Below are positions 43,220 through 50,796 of a stretch of 64,000 bases of DNA, in pieces. The position numbers and the translations under genes are program-made. The notes under the pieces are model-generated. The model saw nothing but the letters and a program-made list of their open reading frames with translations, was not told the origin of the DNA and did no database searches. Within the stretch, counting starts at the first letter, position 1, and the number at the start of each line of letters is the position of its first letter. Origin of the DNA: Clostridiales bacterium. GTDB lineage: Bacteria; Bacillota; Clostridia; Oscillospirales; Oscillospiraceae. The stretch is from assembly GCA_003150355.1 (NCBI GenBank), contig QAMJ01000014.1, positions 62,001-126,000 of the forward strand. Direction: 5' to 3'.

Positions 43220-44116
43220 TTACAGATATTTTTCTATCTGCTTATAGTACATCTCGAAGAGCTTGTCCATTTCCTCATCGCTTGCAAAGCCGGGGTGACG
43301 GCAGTATGCGCTTGCGATTACGCCGCGGCGGTAGAGGATCAGCTTCTCATAATGGATGATCTCCTCGACGTTCTGGCGGATGTGGTTGAGGATGGGCAGC
43401 AGAGCGTTATGCAGCTCGACGGCTTTTTCAATGTCGCCGTCCATGTACGCGCGATACACGTCAATATACAGCTTCGCCATGGAAGCGCCCGGCATCGCGC
43501 CGACAGCGCCGCGGTCAAAGGTCTCGAGCATCTGATAACCGGCATTGCCGGCAAAGACGCGGACGCCTGCGGGCGCTCCGTTGAGGAAGCTTGAGATATA
43601 CGGCCCTGCGGGCTTGCACTCGATCTTGAAGTAGGTCATGTTCGGCACGTCGATCGCAAGCTGGCGCAGCGTCTCCGGGGCGATGGCGACGCCCGTCTGC
43701 TCCGGTGCGTACTGGAACATCACCGGGATGCTGACCGAGCGGGCAACGGCGCGGATGTGGTCGAACAGCTCCTTGCCCGAGGGCTTGAGGAAGAACGGCG
43801 GCAGCAGCATCATGCAGTCCGCGCCCGAGCTTTCAATGAGCTTTGCGCGCTCGATGGCGGCGATGGTGGAGTGCGGCGTGCAGGAGATGACGGAGTGTAG
43901 GCCGAGCCTGCGGCACTCCTCAACCGTCACGCCTATCAGCTTTTCGCACTCGGCGTCGGTGAGCTTGTAGTACTCCCCGGCGATGCCGAAGAGCGTAGCG
44001 CCGTCGCAGCCGACATCCTTCATGTACTTGAGCTCCGAGCGGAGGCTTTCGTAGTCAACGGCTCCGCTGTCGGTGAATGGGGCGGCGATAATGGGGACTA
44101 TTCCTTTTATTTCCAA
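43220..44116 (-). CDS. Dihydrodipicolinate synthase / N-acetylneuraminate lyase family protein
   Basis: 298 aa TIM-barrel class I aldolase-type enzyme. Schiff-base lysine is K164 in MTYFKIEC; the catalytic tyrosine is Y136 in MFQYAPEQ. The usual GTTGE loop is here GIAGEY (44-49), which departs from true DapA and suggests another 2-oxo acid substrate. It lies in an operon with a TctABC-type carboxylate transporter, so it probably acts on the imported acid or a derivative, not in lysine synthesis. Start ATG 44116 follows GGAGGT. Confidence 0.88.
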   Translation of the reverse strand: MEIKGIVPIIAAPFTDSGAVDYESLRSELKYMKDVGCDGATLFGIAGEYYKLTDAECEKLIGVTVEECRRLGLHSVISCTPHSTIAAIERAKLIESSGADCMMLLPPFFLKPSGKELFDHIRAVARSVSIPVMFQYAPEQTGVAIAPETLRQLAIDVPNMTYFKIECKPAGPYISSFLNGAPAGVRVFAGNAGYQMLETFDRGAVGAMPGASMAKLYIDVYRAYMDGDIEKAVELHNALLPILNHIRQNVEEIIHYEKLILYRRGVIASAYCRHPGFASDEEMDKLFEMYYKQIEKYL

Positions 44117-44134
44117 AGCTATACCTCCAAAACA

Positions 44135-45634
44135 TTATGCGTCGTCACTTGCCGGAACTTCACTCTTCTTTTTGAAGAGCTTGCTCAGGAGAGGCCAGAA
44201 CACGGAAACGACACAGCAAATCAAGAATATAAGGCTGATGGGGTGGGTGAAGAAAATGCTGAGACTGCCCTTGGACATTATCAGCGCGCGGCGGAAGTTC
44301 GATTCGACTGTCGTGCCGAGGATCAGACCCACGACCATGGGCGCGGCAGGCACTTTGAGGCGCGTGAACGCAAAGCCGACAAGGCCGAACACCAGCATGG
44401 AGACAACGTCAAAGAACTGGTTATTGATCGCATAGGAGCCGACGACGCAGAAAACAAAGATCATCGGCGTGAGTATGTACTGGGGGACAGAGACGATTTT
44501 TGTGAAGAGCCTTATGCCGAAGAGCCCAAGCACGAGCATTACAGTGTTTATAACGAACAGCGCGATGAAGATCGAATACACCAGCGCCGGGGACTCAGTA
44601 AAGAGAGTCGGCCCGGGGGTCAGCCCCTGGATCATAAACGCACCGATAAGCACGGCGGTGCTCACGTCGCCTGGAATGCCGAGGGAGAGCAGGGGAATGA
44701 GCGCACCGCCGGTGACGCCGTTGTTCGCGCTCTCGGGCGCGGCGACGCCTTCGACGATGCCGGTGCCGAATTTTTCGGGATGCTTCGAGAAACGGCGCGC
44801 CTCATTGTACGCAAGGAAAGAGGCAATGGTCGCGCCGGTACCGGGTATGGCCCCGATGAGTGTGCCGACGCTGCCGAAGATGAGCGACAGGGGGAATATC
44901 TTTTTCATGTCCTCTTTCGAGGGGACGACCTTTTTGACTGTCTGTATGATGCGCTCCTTAGCCTTGCCCTGCTCCAGCGCCATATATACCTGCGGCATGG
45001 CGAACAGGCCTATCAGCACCGGCACCGCGGAGAAGCCGCCGAGCAGGTGAGTACTGCCGAAAGTGAAGCGGGTAACACCGGCCATGGAGTCCACACCGAC
45101 AGTCGCGACGAGCAGGCCGAGCGCGCCGGAGATAAGCCCCTTGACAACACTCTTGCCCGAGATGCTTGCAATGATCGTCAGCCCGAAGAGCGCGAGCGCA
45201 AAGTAATCGGGTGCAGAGAATTTGAGCGCAAAGTCGGCAAGCTGGGGCGCTGCGACGCACAGGAATATCGCGCTGACGATGCCGCCGATGAAGCTTGCCA
45301 TCGTTGCGATGCCGATCCCGCGCCCGCCCTCGCCGCGTTTGCCGAATTCGTAGCCGTCAAGAACGGTGGCCGCTGCCGCGGGAGTACCGGGGGTGTTTAT
45401 GAGCACGGCAGTGATAGAGCCGCCGTATACTCCGCCGCAGTACAGGCCGAGCAGCAGCATCATTGCGGCGGTCGGCTCCATGCTGTAGGTCAGCGGCAAG
45501 GCAAGCACCATCCCCATCGTGGCAGAAAGGCCGGGCAGTGCGCCGATGATGATCCCGCAGAACACACCGAGGAAGATCATCAGCAGGTTATTGAAGGTCA
45601 GCAGGTTTTGCAGACCGAGCATAAAATTACTCAT
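44135..45634 (-). CDS. Tripartite tricarboxylate transporter, large permease (TctA family)
   Basis: 499 aa with about 12 spans, the usual TctA size. The family signature near the N-terminus appears as GVFCGIIIGALPGLSATMGMVLALPLTY, and a repeat of it around residue 255 reads GSVGTLIGAIPGTGATIASFLAYNEARR. TTT transporters use ion gradients and an extracytoplasmic binding protein to import di- and tricarboxylates or other organic acids. It lies between the small permease and the aldolase-family gene. Substrate is unknown. Confidence 0.93.
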   Translation of the reverse strand: MSNFMLGLQNLLTFNNLLMIFLGVFCGIIIGALPGLSATMGMVLALPLTYSMEPTAAMMLLLGLYCGGVYGGSITAVLINTPGTPAAAATVLDGYEFGKRGEGGRGIGIATMASFIGGIVSAIFLCVAAPQLADFALKFSAPDYFALALFGLTIIASISGKSVVKGLISGALGLLVATVGVDSMAGVTRFTFGSTHLLGGFSAVPVLIGLFAMPQVYMALEQGKAKERIIQTVKKVVPSKEDMKKIFPLSLIFGSVGTLIGAIPGTGATIASFLAYNEARRFSKHPEKFGTGIVEGVAAPESANNGVTGGALIPLLSLGIPGDVSTAVLIGAFMIQGLTPGPTLFTESPALVYSIFIALFVINTVMLVLGLFGIRLFTKIVSVPQYILTPMIFVFCVVGSYAINNQFFDVVSMLVFGLVGFAFTRLKVPAAPMVVGLILGTTVESNFRRALIMSKGSLSIFFTHPISLIFLICCVVSVFWPLLSKLFKKKSEVPASDDA

Positions 45635-45652
45635 TCCAGTCCAGACCTCCGA

Positions 45653-46105
45653 TCAGAATATAAGTCCCAGCAGACCGAGCGGCAGCCGGACATTGAGCAG
45701 CATTCTGAACACCAGATAAAGCACGGCTGAAGCAGCAGCGGGGAAAACAATCATCATCCACGTTTTCGGGCAGCCCATTATCTTCATCATTACCGCTATC
45801 GCGGCAAAAGCGCATATAGGAAAGCCGACATACTGGAGCGCGAGCATGAAGATGAGGACGATCCCGATATCGCGCAGGTTGGCCCGGCGCAGGAAAATGA
45901 GCGGCTCATCCTCCTTCTTGAGGATGCAGTCGAGTACGAGCAGCAGCATAGATAGACCCACGAGAAGATAGCATATGAGCCGCGGATAGGCGGCGGGGCC
46001 GATATCGTACTGGATAATGGAGCTGCGCATGCTGTAGGTCATTGTGATGACCCATACAGCCAGCGCGCAGATCACAACGGAGAATATCGCGGTGGCTTTT
46101 TTCAT
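45653..46105 (-). CDS. Tripartite tricarboxylate transporter, small permease (TctB family)
   Basis: 150 aa from ATG 46105, chosen for the GGAGGT just upstream and the typical MKKATAIFSVVICALAVWV start. Four membrane spans, with a charged loop (KKEDEPLIFLRRANLRD) between spans 2 and 3, as in TctB. Its stop is 18 bases before the large permease start. Confidence 0.88.
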   Translation of the reverse strand: MKKATAIFSVVICALAVWVITMTYSMRSSIIQYDIGPAAYPRLICYLLVGLSMLLLVLDCILKKEDEPLIFLRRANLRDIGIVLIFMLALQYVGFPICAFAAIAVMMKIMGCPKTWMMIVFPAAASAVLYLVFRMLLNVRLPLGLLGLIF

Positions 46106-46142
46106 GGTAAAACCTCCTTGGGCGGCGTCAGTCATAAGTGAA

Positions 46143-46170
46143 GGCAAGGCGGCAGATATACCGCCTTGCC
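46143..46170 (-). other. Hairpin between binding protein and permease genes
   Basis: 10-bp perfect stem (46143-46152 with 46161-46170), 8-base loop, no T-run. Like the hairpin after the trpX-type gene, it may protect the binding-protein part of the mRNA. Confidence 0.6.
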
Positions 46171-46186
46171 CGATGTACAGTGCTTA

Positions 46187-47215
46187 TCAGCCGAGGAGAC
46201 CGACAACGCCGGAGTACAGATCGTTCTGCTCATTGAGCATTGTCATGAGGGCTTCGCTGCCGCGCACGTCAATGCCGTAGCCGCTCTTGTTCATAAAGCT
46301 TGTGAAGCTCTCCTGCTCGGCGGCTTTGAGGACGGCTTCTTCAACTGCCTTGCAGATGTTCTCGGGGGTACCCTTGGGCAGGGCTATGCCGGCAAAGGTG
46401 GCCATGGATACATCGATGCCGCACTCCTTGAAGGTGGGAACATCGGGGCAGGCGCTGTAGCGCTCGTCAGCGGCGACGGCAAGGATGCGCATCTGACCGG
46501 CCGCGACCTGAGAGGAGACCTCGCCGGGGGAGGAGACGACGGCGTCATTGTGCCCGCCGACTGCTGCGACAACTGCCGCGGAGGTACCGTCGCTGTAGGG
46601 AACGTGCAGAAACTCAACGCCGGCTTTGTTCTGGATGCTCAGAGCCATGAGATGGTAGGAGCCGCCTGCGCCGCCGTTTGCGATGCTGACAGTCTCGGGA
46701 GCGGCCTTGGCTGCGTCAATAAACTCCTGAATGGTGGTGTAAGGGGAGCTTTCGGCAACGCTGATGCAGCCGGGATTGGAGCAGACCATGGCGATGTTTT
46801 CAAGATTGGTGTAGCTGACGCCGTCGGGAGCCGTGCCGAGCAGGGGATTGACGACAAGGCCGATGGAGCTTGCAAGCCACGTCAGGCCGTCGGAATCGGC
46901 AGCGCAGGCTTGAGCCGCGCCGACCATGCCGCCGGAGCCGGTCACGTTCTCGACAACGATCGTCCAGCCGGTGACCTCTTCTACGGCCTGCGCGATAGCG
47001 CGGGAGACGAGGTCGGTCTGGCCGCCTGCACCAAAAGGAACGATAAGGGTGATAGGCTCACTCGGAGCCCAGGCTTCCGCCTCGGCGGGAGCCTCGGCAG
47101 CGGGAGCGTCTGCGGCCGCGGGCTCTTCGGTCGCCGCGGGTGCGGCGCTCTGGCCGCAGGCGCACAGCGCCACGACCATGCAGAGCGCGAGAATGAGTGC
47201 AAGTACTTTCTTCAT
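46187..47215 (-). CDS. Tripartite tricarboxylate transporter substrate-binding protein (TctC/BugT family)
   Basis: 342 aa from ATG 47215, which follows GGAGGAAAATT. A lipoprotein signal peptide ends CMVVALCACGQS. An Ala/Glu/Pro-rich linker of about 30 residues follows, then the Bug fold: EPITLIVPFGAGGQTDLVSRAIAQ, IVVENVTGSGGMVGA and GGHNDAVVSSPGEV. The Bug family binds small carboxylates with water-bridged contacts. It is the first gene of the operon, divergent from the LacI-type regulator. Confidence 0.92.
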   Translation of the reverse strand: MKKVLALILALCMVVALCACGQSAAPAATEEPAAADAPAAEAPAEAEAWAPSEPITLIVPFGAGGQTDLVSRAIAQAVEEVTGWTIVVENVTGSGGMVGAAQACAADSDGLTWLASSIGLVVNPLLGTAPDGVSYTNLENIAMVCSNPGCISVAESSPYTTIQEFIDAAKAAPETVSIANGGAGGSYHLMALSIQNKAGVEFLHVPYSDGTSAAVVAAVGGHNDAVVSSPGEVSSQVAAGQMRILAVAADERYSACPDVPTFKECGIDVSMATFAGIALPKGTPENICKAVEEAVLKAAEQESFTSFMNKSGYGIDVRGSEALMTMLNEQNDLYSGVVGLLG

Positions 47216-47270
47216 AATTTTCCTCCAATCAATTTGTTTCAGAATCTGTTTCAAAATTCTGCCGGTTTTG

Positions 47271-47294
47271 AGACGGAATATTATTAAACCGTCT
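47271..47294. promoter_or_regulatory. Inverted repeat at the tct promoter, possible operator
   Basis: AGACGG (47271-47276) and CCGTCT (47289-47294) separated by 12 AT-only bases. On the minus strand a possible promoter, TTGCAA-17-TAATAA, has its -10 inside this repeat. A candidate operator only. Confidence 0.4.
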
Positions 47295-47354
47295 TGTTTA
47301 CAGTTGCAAAATACCATATGTATGGAGAAAAAGCAATACTGAAAAACTTTTTTG

Positions 47355-47371
47355 TGAAACGTGTAGTTTCA
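47355..47371. promoter_or_regulatory. LacI-family-like operator
   Basis: TGAAACGTGTAGTTTCA is a perfect 6-5-6 inverted repeat. A second, wider repeat, GTGAAAC...GTTTCAC (47354-47360 and 47375-47381), overlaps it. More GTTTCA half-sites lie at about 47235, 47249 and 47408. It is placed between the divergent tct and lacI-type promoters. Confidence 0.55.
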
Positions 47372-47399
47372 AATGTTTCACGATTGTCTATATTGACAA

Positions 47400-47428
47400 T
47401 TGCAATTGTTTCATAATTGACGTATAAT
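47400..47428 (+). promoter_or_regulatory. Promoter of the LacI-type regulator
   Basis: TTGCAA (47400-47405), 17-base spacer, consensus TATAAT (47423-47428), 32 bases before the GTG start. Confidence 0.75.
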
Positions 47429-47460
47429 ACAGCCATGAAAGCAAAACAGGAGGAACAGGC

Positions 47461-48465
47461 GTGGCAACAGTAAGAGAGATAGCGAGTCTTGCGGGGGTCT
47501 CACCGAGCACGGTGTCAAGAGTAATAAACGGGAACGTCCCGGTAAAGGAATCCGCGCGCAACAAGGTGCTGCTTGCGATACAGCGGCTTGACGAGCAGGG
47601 CGGCAGAACGGAGCCGCGGCTGCGCGGAGAGGTCGGGATAGTCATGCCCGTCTCCTCGGCGATGAACCTTGCAGAGCATCCCTCGCTTTATTCGACGGTG
47701 CTCAGCTTTATAGAGACGGTCAGCGCGCATGAGCTCGGCAACACAACAATCCTGCTTGATGAGCATTCACAGCCGCAGAATCTCCGGACGCAGAGCGTCT
47801 GCGGGTATCTTGTCCTCGGCACCAGCGAGGAGCAGGAGGGGCGTCTGCTGGAAATGCTGACGTCTTTCGGAAAACCCTTTATATTTATAAACCGCCTTAT
47901 GGACAACAAGCTTGCAAGCTGCATCAATATTGATGACGAGCAGGCGACGGAGCAGGCGGTCAATTATCTGCTCTCGCTCGGCCACCGGCGGATAGCCTTC
48001 ATCGGCGGGAACCAGAACTACCCCAATACCAAGCTGCGCTATTCCGGATATGTCAAGGCGCTGCGCGCAGCGGGAATCGAACCGGATGCAGCCCTTGCGC
48101 GCTACGGGGAATATAACGAGCGCTCCGGTGAAGAGCTGGGCGCGCAGCTGCTTGAGTCCGGAAAGCTGCCGACGGCGGCATGCGTCGCGTCCGACCCGAT
48201 CGCCATAGGTATGATGCGGTATCTCAGCGTGCATGGAGTGAGGCTGCCGGAGGAGCTGTCGGTCATCGGCTTCGGCGATATCGAGGCGTCCTCATATGTC
48301 AACCCGCCGCTTACGACGATCTCGCAGAACAGCCGCGAGATGGGGCATGCTGCGGCGGAGACGCTGCTGCATATGATGGGCAGCCCTGCGATATGCAGCC
48401 AGAAGGTGCTGCTGCGCACGGAGCTTGTGATACGCGGCTCGTGCGCCGCGCCGAGGACGGAGTAA
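47461..48465 (+). CDS. LacI family transcriptional regulator
   Basis: 334 aa starting at GTG 47461 after AGGAGGA; the ATG at 47435 is in another frame. The N-terminal helix-turn-helix and hinge read TVREIASLAGVSPSTVSRVINGN. The sugar-binding-protein-like sensor domain follows, with YLLSLGHRRIAFIGG and the C-terminal ELSVIGFGDIEASSYVNPPLTTI signature. It is divergent from the tct operon and probably represses it until an effector related to the imported acid is present. The effector is unknown. Confidence 0.93.
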   Translation: MATVREIASLAGVSPSTVSRVINGNVPVKESARNKVLLAIQRLDEQGGRTEPRLRGEVGIVMPVSSAMNLAEHPSLYSTVLSFIETVSAHELGNTTILLDEHSQPQNLRTQSVCGYLVLGTSEEQEGRLLEMLTSFGKPFIFINRLMDNKLASCINIDDEQATEQAVNYLLSLGHRRIAFIGGNQNYPNTKLRYSGYVKALRAAGIEPDAALARYGEYNERSGEELGAQLLESGKLPTAACVASDPIAIGMMRYLSVHGVRLPEELSVIGFGDIEASSYVNPPLTTISQNSREMGHAAAETLLHMMGSPAICSQKVLLRTELVIRGSCAAPRTE

Positions 48466-48474
48466 TTGGATAGG

Positions 48475-48507
48475 AAAAAATTTGCCCCGGGTCAAATGAC
48501 CCGGGGC
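48475..48507 (-). terminator. Terminator for the minus-strand flavodoxin transcript
   Basis: 11-bp perfect stem (48484-48494 with 48497-48507). On the minus strand it is followed by AAATTTTTT. On the plus strand no T-run follows, so lacI is less well terminated by it. Confidence 0.75.
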
Positions 48508-48553
48508 GCGAAACAAAAATGGAGAGAAAAGGATAGAACGTAATCTAAATTAA

Positions 48554-48646
48554 TTATGCTGCCAATTTGGAAACTATCATTGCGGCGGTGAGCAGCACCG
48601 CGATGATCGACAGCATTATCAGGCGGCGCCTGAGGATGCCGGGCAT
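48554..48646 (-). CDS. Possible 30-aa hydrophobic peptide after flavodoxin
   Basis: Open frame of 30 codons starting ATG 48646 with GAGG 8 bases upstream, eight bases from the flavodoxin stop... it begins MPGILRRRLIML and continues with one hydrophobic helix (about residues 9-24) with a basic N-terminal flank. Stop TAA at 48556-48554, then the operon terminator. The layout (coupled, own ribosome site, single span, positive-inside) is that of a real small membrane protein, but length makes chance possible. No family is recognised. Confidence 0.4.
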   Translation of the reverse strand: MPGILRRRLIMLSIIAVLLTAAMIVSKLAA

Positions 48647-48656
48647 TGCGCCGGCC

Positions 48657-49082
48657 TCATTCGGCAAGCAGCTTGCCGAGCAGACGGCAGGCCGCGAGCC
48701 CCTGTGCGTCGGGAGCCTCATTGCAGATGACGCTCTCGCAGCAGAGCTTTATTCCGGAAGCGGAGCAGTCGTCCTCCCAGCTGCGCATCCAGTCGCCCTC
48801 ACCCCAGCCGTATGAGCCGAACAGCGCGACCTTCTTGCCGCCGAGGCTGCCCTTGCAGTCGTTGAACATCGGCTCAAACTCGGATTCTTCGAGCATTTCA
48901 GCGCCCATTGCGGGGCAGCCGAAGGCGACAGCGTCGAGCTCGCTGAGCTTTGAGGGGCTGAATTCGGCGGCGGTATAGAGCACTGCGTCAGCGCCTGCAT
49001 CCTTCATGCCGGTGAGGACGGCATCTGCCATGGCCTCGGTGTTGCCGGTGCCGCTCCAGTATACAACAGCTGTTTTCTTCAT
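48657..49082 (-). CDS. Flavodoxin
   Basis: 141 aa, short-chain flavodoxin. The FMN phosphate loop is WSGTGNTEAMA at the N-terminus (about 9-19). The isoalloxazine-contacting loops are FGCPAMGAEML (53-63) and FGSYGWGEGDWM (about 87-98). It carries electrons at low potential and usually replaces ferredoxin when iron is scarce. It lies in the run of iron-related genes on this strand, downstream of a candidate iron box (49709-49726), which fits induction by iron limitation. It is also a plausible donor for the dehydratase activator at 3303. Confidence 0.93.
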   Translation of the reverse strand: MKKTAVVYWSGTGNTEAMADAVLTGMKDAGADAVLYTAAEFSPSKLSELDAVAFGCPAMGAEMLEESEFEPMFNDCKGSLGGKKVALFGSYGWGEGDWMRSWEDDCSASGIKLCCESVICNEAPDAQGLAACRLLGKLLAE

Positions 49083-49130
49083 AATAAAAATTCCTTTCTT
49101 GTCAAGTCGGTTTGTTGATTAATTAATTTC

Positions 49131-49685
49131 TTATATCGCAACGGCGAGCTGCTCAAGGCTTGAACCGCTCTGCCAGAGCTTGCAGTAGAGCTCGGTGCAT
49201 TTCTTGTACCGGGCGAATGTACGCTTTGCGCCCTCCTCGTCTCCGTATACTTTCCAGAGACCAATGTACTTGTAATTTGCGGCTTCGTTATCGATGAAGC
49301 CTTTCACGTCCTCAGGCGGGTAGCTGAGGAACAGCCCGACTTCGTGGGGAAACTCACTGTCCGCTTGCTGCATCCGGCGCATGAGTTGCGCAAGGCAGCT
49401 GCCGCAGTCGGAGCGCGTGTAGCCCATTTCGCGCAGGACTTCGCAGGCCGTCTCATCCGAGAGGTCGCGGCGCAGCCAAGCCGGGCGGTAGAGATAGAGC
49501 AGCACATTCTTTTCCGTGAAGCGCAGCGGGATCAAGCACAGTCCCTTCGGAATCAGGCGGCGGTTTATTTCACGGATGTCCTTGTACACCTGCTCCTTGC
49601 TGTCATAGGGGTGAGGGAACAGGCTGCCGGTCTTTATCCCAGCGAGCGTCGGCGCGCACTGGCTGATTATTCTGCTCTCTGACAT
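49131..49685 (-). CDS. DUF3793 family protein
   Basis: 184 aa from ATG 49685 (MSESRIISQCAPTLAGIKTGSLF); an upstream ATG 21 bases away has a poorer ribosome site. Conserved features of DUF3793: CAPTLAGIKTGSLF near the start, the middle RLIPKGLCLIPLRF and VLLYLYRP, the SCLAQLMRRM helix, and HEVGLFLSYPPEDVKGFI. The function is unknown. Genes of this family are regularly found beside flavodoxins and feo genes in Clostridia, and it is so here, 48 bases upstream of flavodoxin. The invariant-looking cysteines suggest metal or redox involvement, which is inference. Confidence 0.85.
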   Translation of the reverse strand: MSESRIISQCAPTLAGIKTGSLFPHPYDSKEQVYKDIREINRRLIPKGLCLIPLRFTEKNVLLYLYRPAWLRRDLSDETACEVLREMGYTRSDCGSCLAQLMRRMQQADSEFPHEVGLFLSYPPEDVKGFIDNEAANYKYIGLWKVYGDEEGAKRTFARYKKCTELYCKLWQSGSSLEQLAVAI

Positions 49686-49708
49686 GACAGCGGATCCTTT
49701 CAGCAATG

Positions 49709-49726
49709 AGTTAAATGAGTCTAACT
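49709..49726. promoter_or_regulatory. Candidate iron-box (AGTTA-N8-TAACT) upstream of DUF3793-flavodoxin
   Basis: Inverted repeat AGTTA (49709-49713) and TAACT (49722-49726) with 8 bases between, the same spacing as at the feo promoters. It lies 24 bases upstream of the DUF3793 start. Confidence 0.55.
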
Positions 49727-49742
49727 AAGCTTCAAAAGAAAT

Positions 49743-49816
49743 TTGCGCACTGTGCGCAAGAGGTTTTCGCGGATTTATTTATGCGGCCGGCTCTGTCATG
49801 CACGGCAAAGCCGGCC
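49743..49816 (-). other. Hairpins between the HMA gene and DUF3793
   Basis: A 7-bp hairpin (49743-49749 with 49753-49759) and a GC-rich stem (GGCCGGC 49785-49791 with GCCGGCC 49810-49816). Neither has a clear U-run in the minus direction. They may partly separate the feo transcript from the DUF3793-flavodoxin unit. Confidence 0.4.
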
Positions 49817-49830
49817 GGTTATTGACGATT

Positions 49831-50088
49831 TTACTTTTTACCGAAGCTGAAGAGCTTCTTCTTTTCATAGGGCTTGCTGCTGACGGACAGAATCGTGTAG
49901 CCGCTGCCGTCGAGAGCCTTTTCGATATCGCCCTCACTTATGGGGTCTTCGCTGATAATGGTCGCTTCGCCTTTGCTGTGAGAGGCGGAGACTTTTTTCA
50001 CATTGAGATGATTGCGGATGGCGTCGTTCACATGGCTTTCGCACATGGAGCACATCATGCCGTCTATTTTAACTGTAGTTTCGATCAT
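49831..50088 (-). CDS. Heavy-metal-associated (HMA) domain protein, CopZ-like
   Basis: 85 aa. One HMA fold covers residues 1-70; the metal-binding motif MMCSMCESHV (CxxC) follows the first strand, as in copper chaperones and the N-domains of P-type ATPases. A basic tail (KPYEKKKLFSFGKK) is added. The location at the end of the feo gene run suggests iron or general metal handling, though CxxC HMA domains normally prefer Cu(I). No copper ATPase is in the window. Confidence 0.85.
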   Translation of the reverse strand: MIETTVKIDGMMCSMCESHVNDAIRNHLNVKKVSASHSKGEATIISEDPISEGDIEKALDGSGYTILSVSSKPYEKKKLFSFGKK

Positions 50089-50106
50089 AGTTAGTCACTC
50101 CCAATT

Positions 50107-50472
50107 TCATTCCGACAGCACGTCAAGCTGTTCGGGCAGCTCCGCAAGCACCGTGCAGGCAATATGACTGCATACATCCTCGCTCAGTCCGAGCGCTGCT
50201 TTCAGCTTTTCACTCAGCTGTGCGCAGCCGAGAGAGTACCGGGCGGCTTCTTCGCTGCCCTGCTCGGTGAGGTGGACCGCGCCGTATTTCTGCTTTTCCG
50301 CAAGGCCGAGGTCGCACAGGTTCTGGATCATCGAGTGGGCACTGGGCTTTGACACGCTCATCCGCGCCGCTATATCCTTGCACCGCGCGCCCTGACCGGA
50401 CACGCACAGCTCGGATAGCACAAGCAGGTATTTGATCGCGGAGGAGGAGAGGGGTTTGCTGGAGTTCAACAT
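50107..50472 (-). CDS. DtxR/MarR-like metal-dependent regulator
   Basis: 121 aa winged-helix protein: SSAIKYLLVLSELCVSGQGARCKDIAARMSVSKPSAHSMIQNLCDLGLAEKQKYGAVHLTEQG is the DtxR-type DNA-binding domain with recognition helix around SKPSAHSM. A short dimerisation part with metal-ligand-type residues (Cys, His, Glu) follows: CSHIACTVL. It is truncated compared with full DtxR and lacks the SH3 domain. It is co-encoded with feoB and feoX, so it may sense iron in addition to the divergent regulator at 53970. Confidence 0.75.
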   Translation of the reverse strand: MLNSSKPLSSSAIKYLLVLSELCVSGQGARCKDIAARMSVSKPSAHSMIQNLCDLGLAEKQKYGAVHLTEQGSEEAARYSLGCAQLSEKLKAALGLSEDVCSHIACTVLAELPEQLDVLSE

Positions 50473-50535
50473 ATTGAACCTCCCGGTTAGAAATGTGGGA
50501 GATGCAGAGAGGTGAAAGCTGCATCTCCCCTTTTC

Positions 50536-50709
50536 CTACTTAGCGCTGTGGCAGCTGCCGTGCATCGCACAGTCAGCGCAGCCGCAGCCACAGGAGGATT
50601 GTCCCCGCTTCTTTTCCCGCACAAGATGTATTGAGATGAGTACCACTATGGCAAGGAGTACAATAGAGATAAGAATGGTGGAAAGGTTTGCGGCGAGAAA
50701 TTCAAGCAT
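50536..50709 (-). CDS. feoX: FeoB-associated Cys-rich membrane protein
   Basis: 57 aa. Single N-terminal membrane span (about residues 8-30), a basic stretch (VREKKRG), then a cysteine cluster CGCGCADC followed by MHGSCHSAK. This is the layout of the small Cys-rich proteins found after feoB in many Firmicutes. The cysteines and histidines on the cytoplasmic side could bind the Fe2+ that enters. AAAGGAG precedes ATG 50709. It lies 87 bases downstream of feoB. The gene symbol is a loose family name. Confidence 0.82.
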   Translation of the reverse strand: MLEFLAANLSTILISIVLLAIVVLISIHLVREKKRGQSSCGCGCADCAMHGSCHSAK

Positions 50710-50796
50710 GGTTTATCGCTCCTTTTATGTGAAAGTGATGGAAAACTTTTTGAGCTCCCGGGAGGGGAGATACCCTCCCGGAGTTGATGATTTGGA

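Noticed and set aside
48484..48507. Hairpin after lacI as its own terminator
   Set aside because: No T-run on the plus strand; the T-run is on the minus side, so it mainly serves the flavodoxin transcript.
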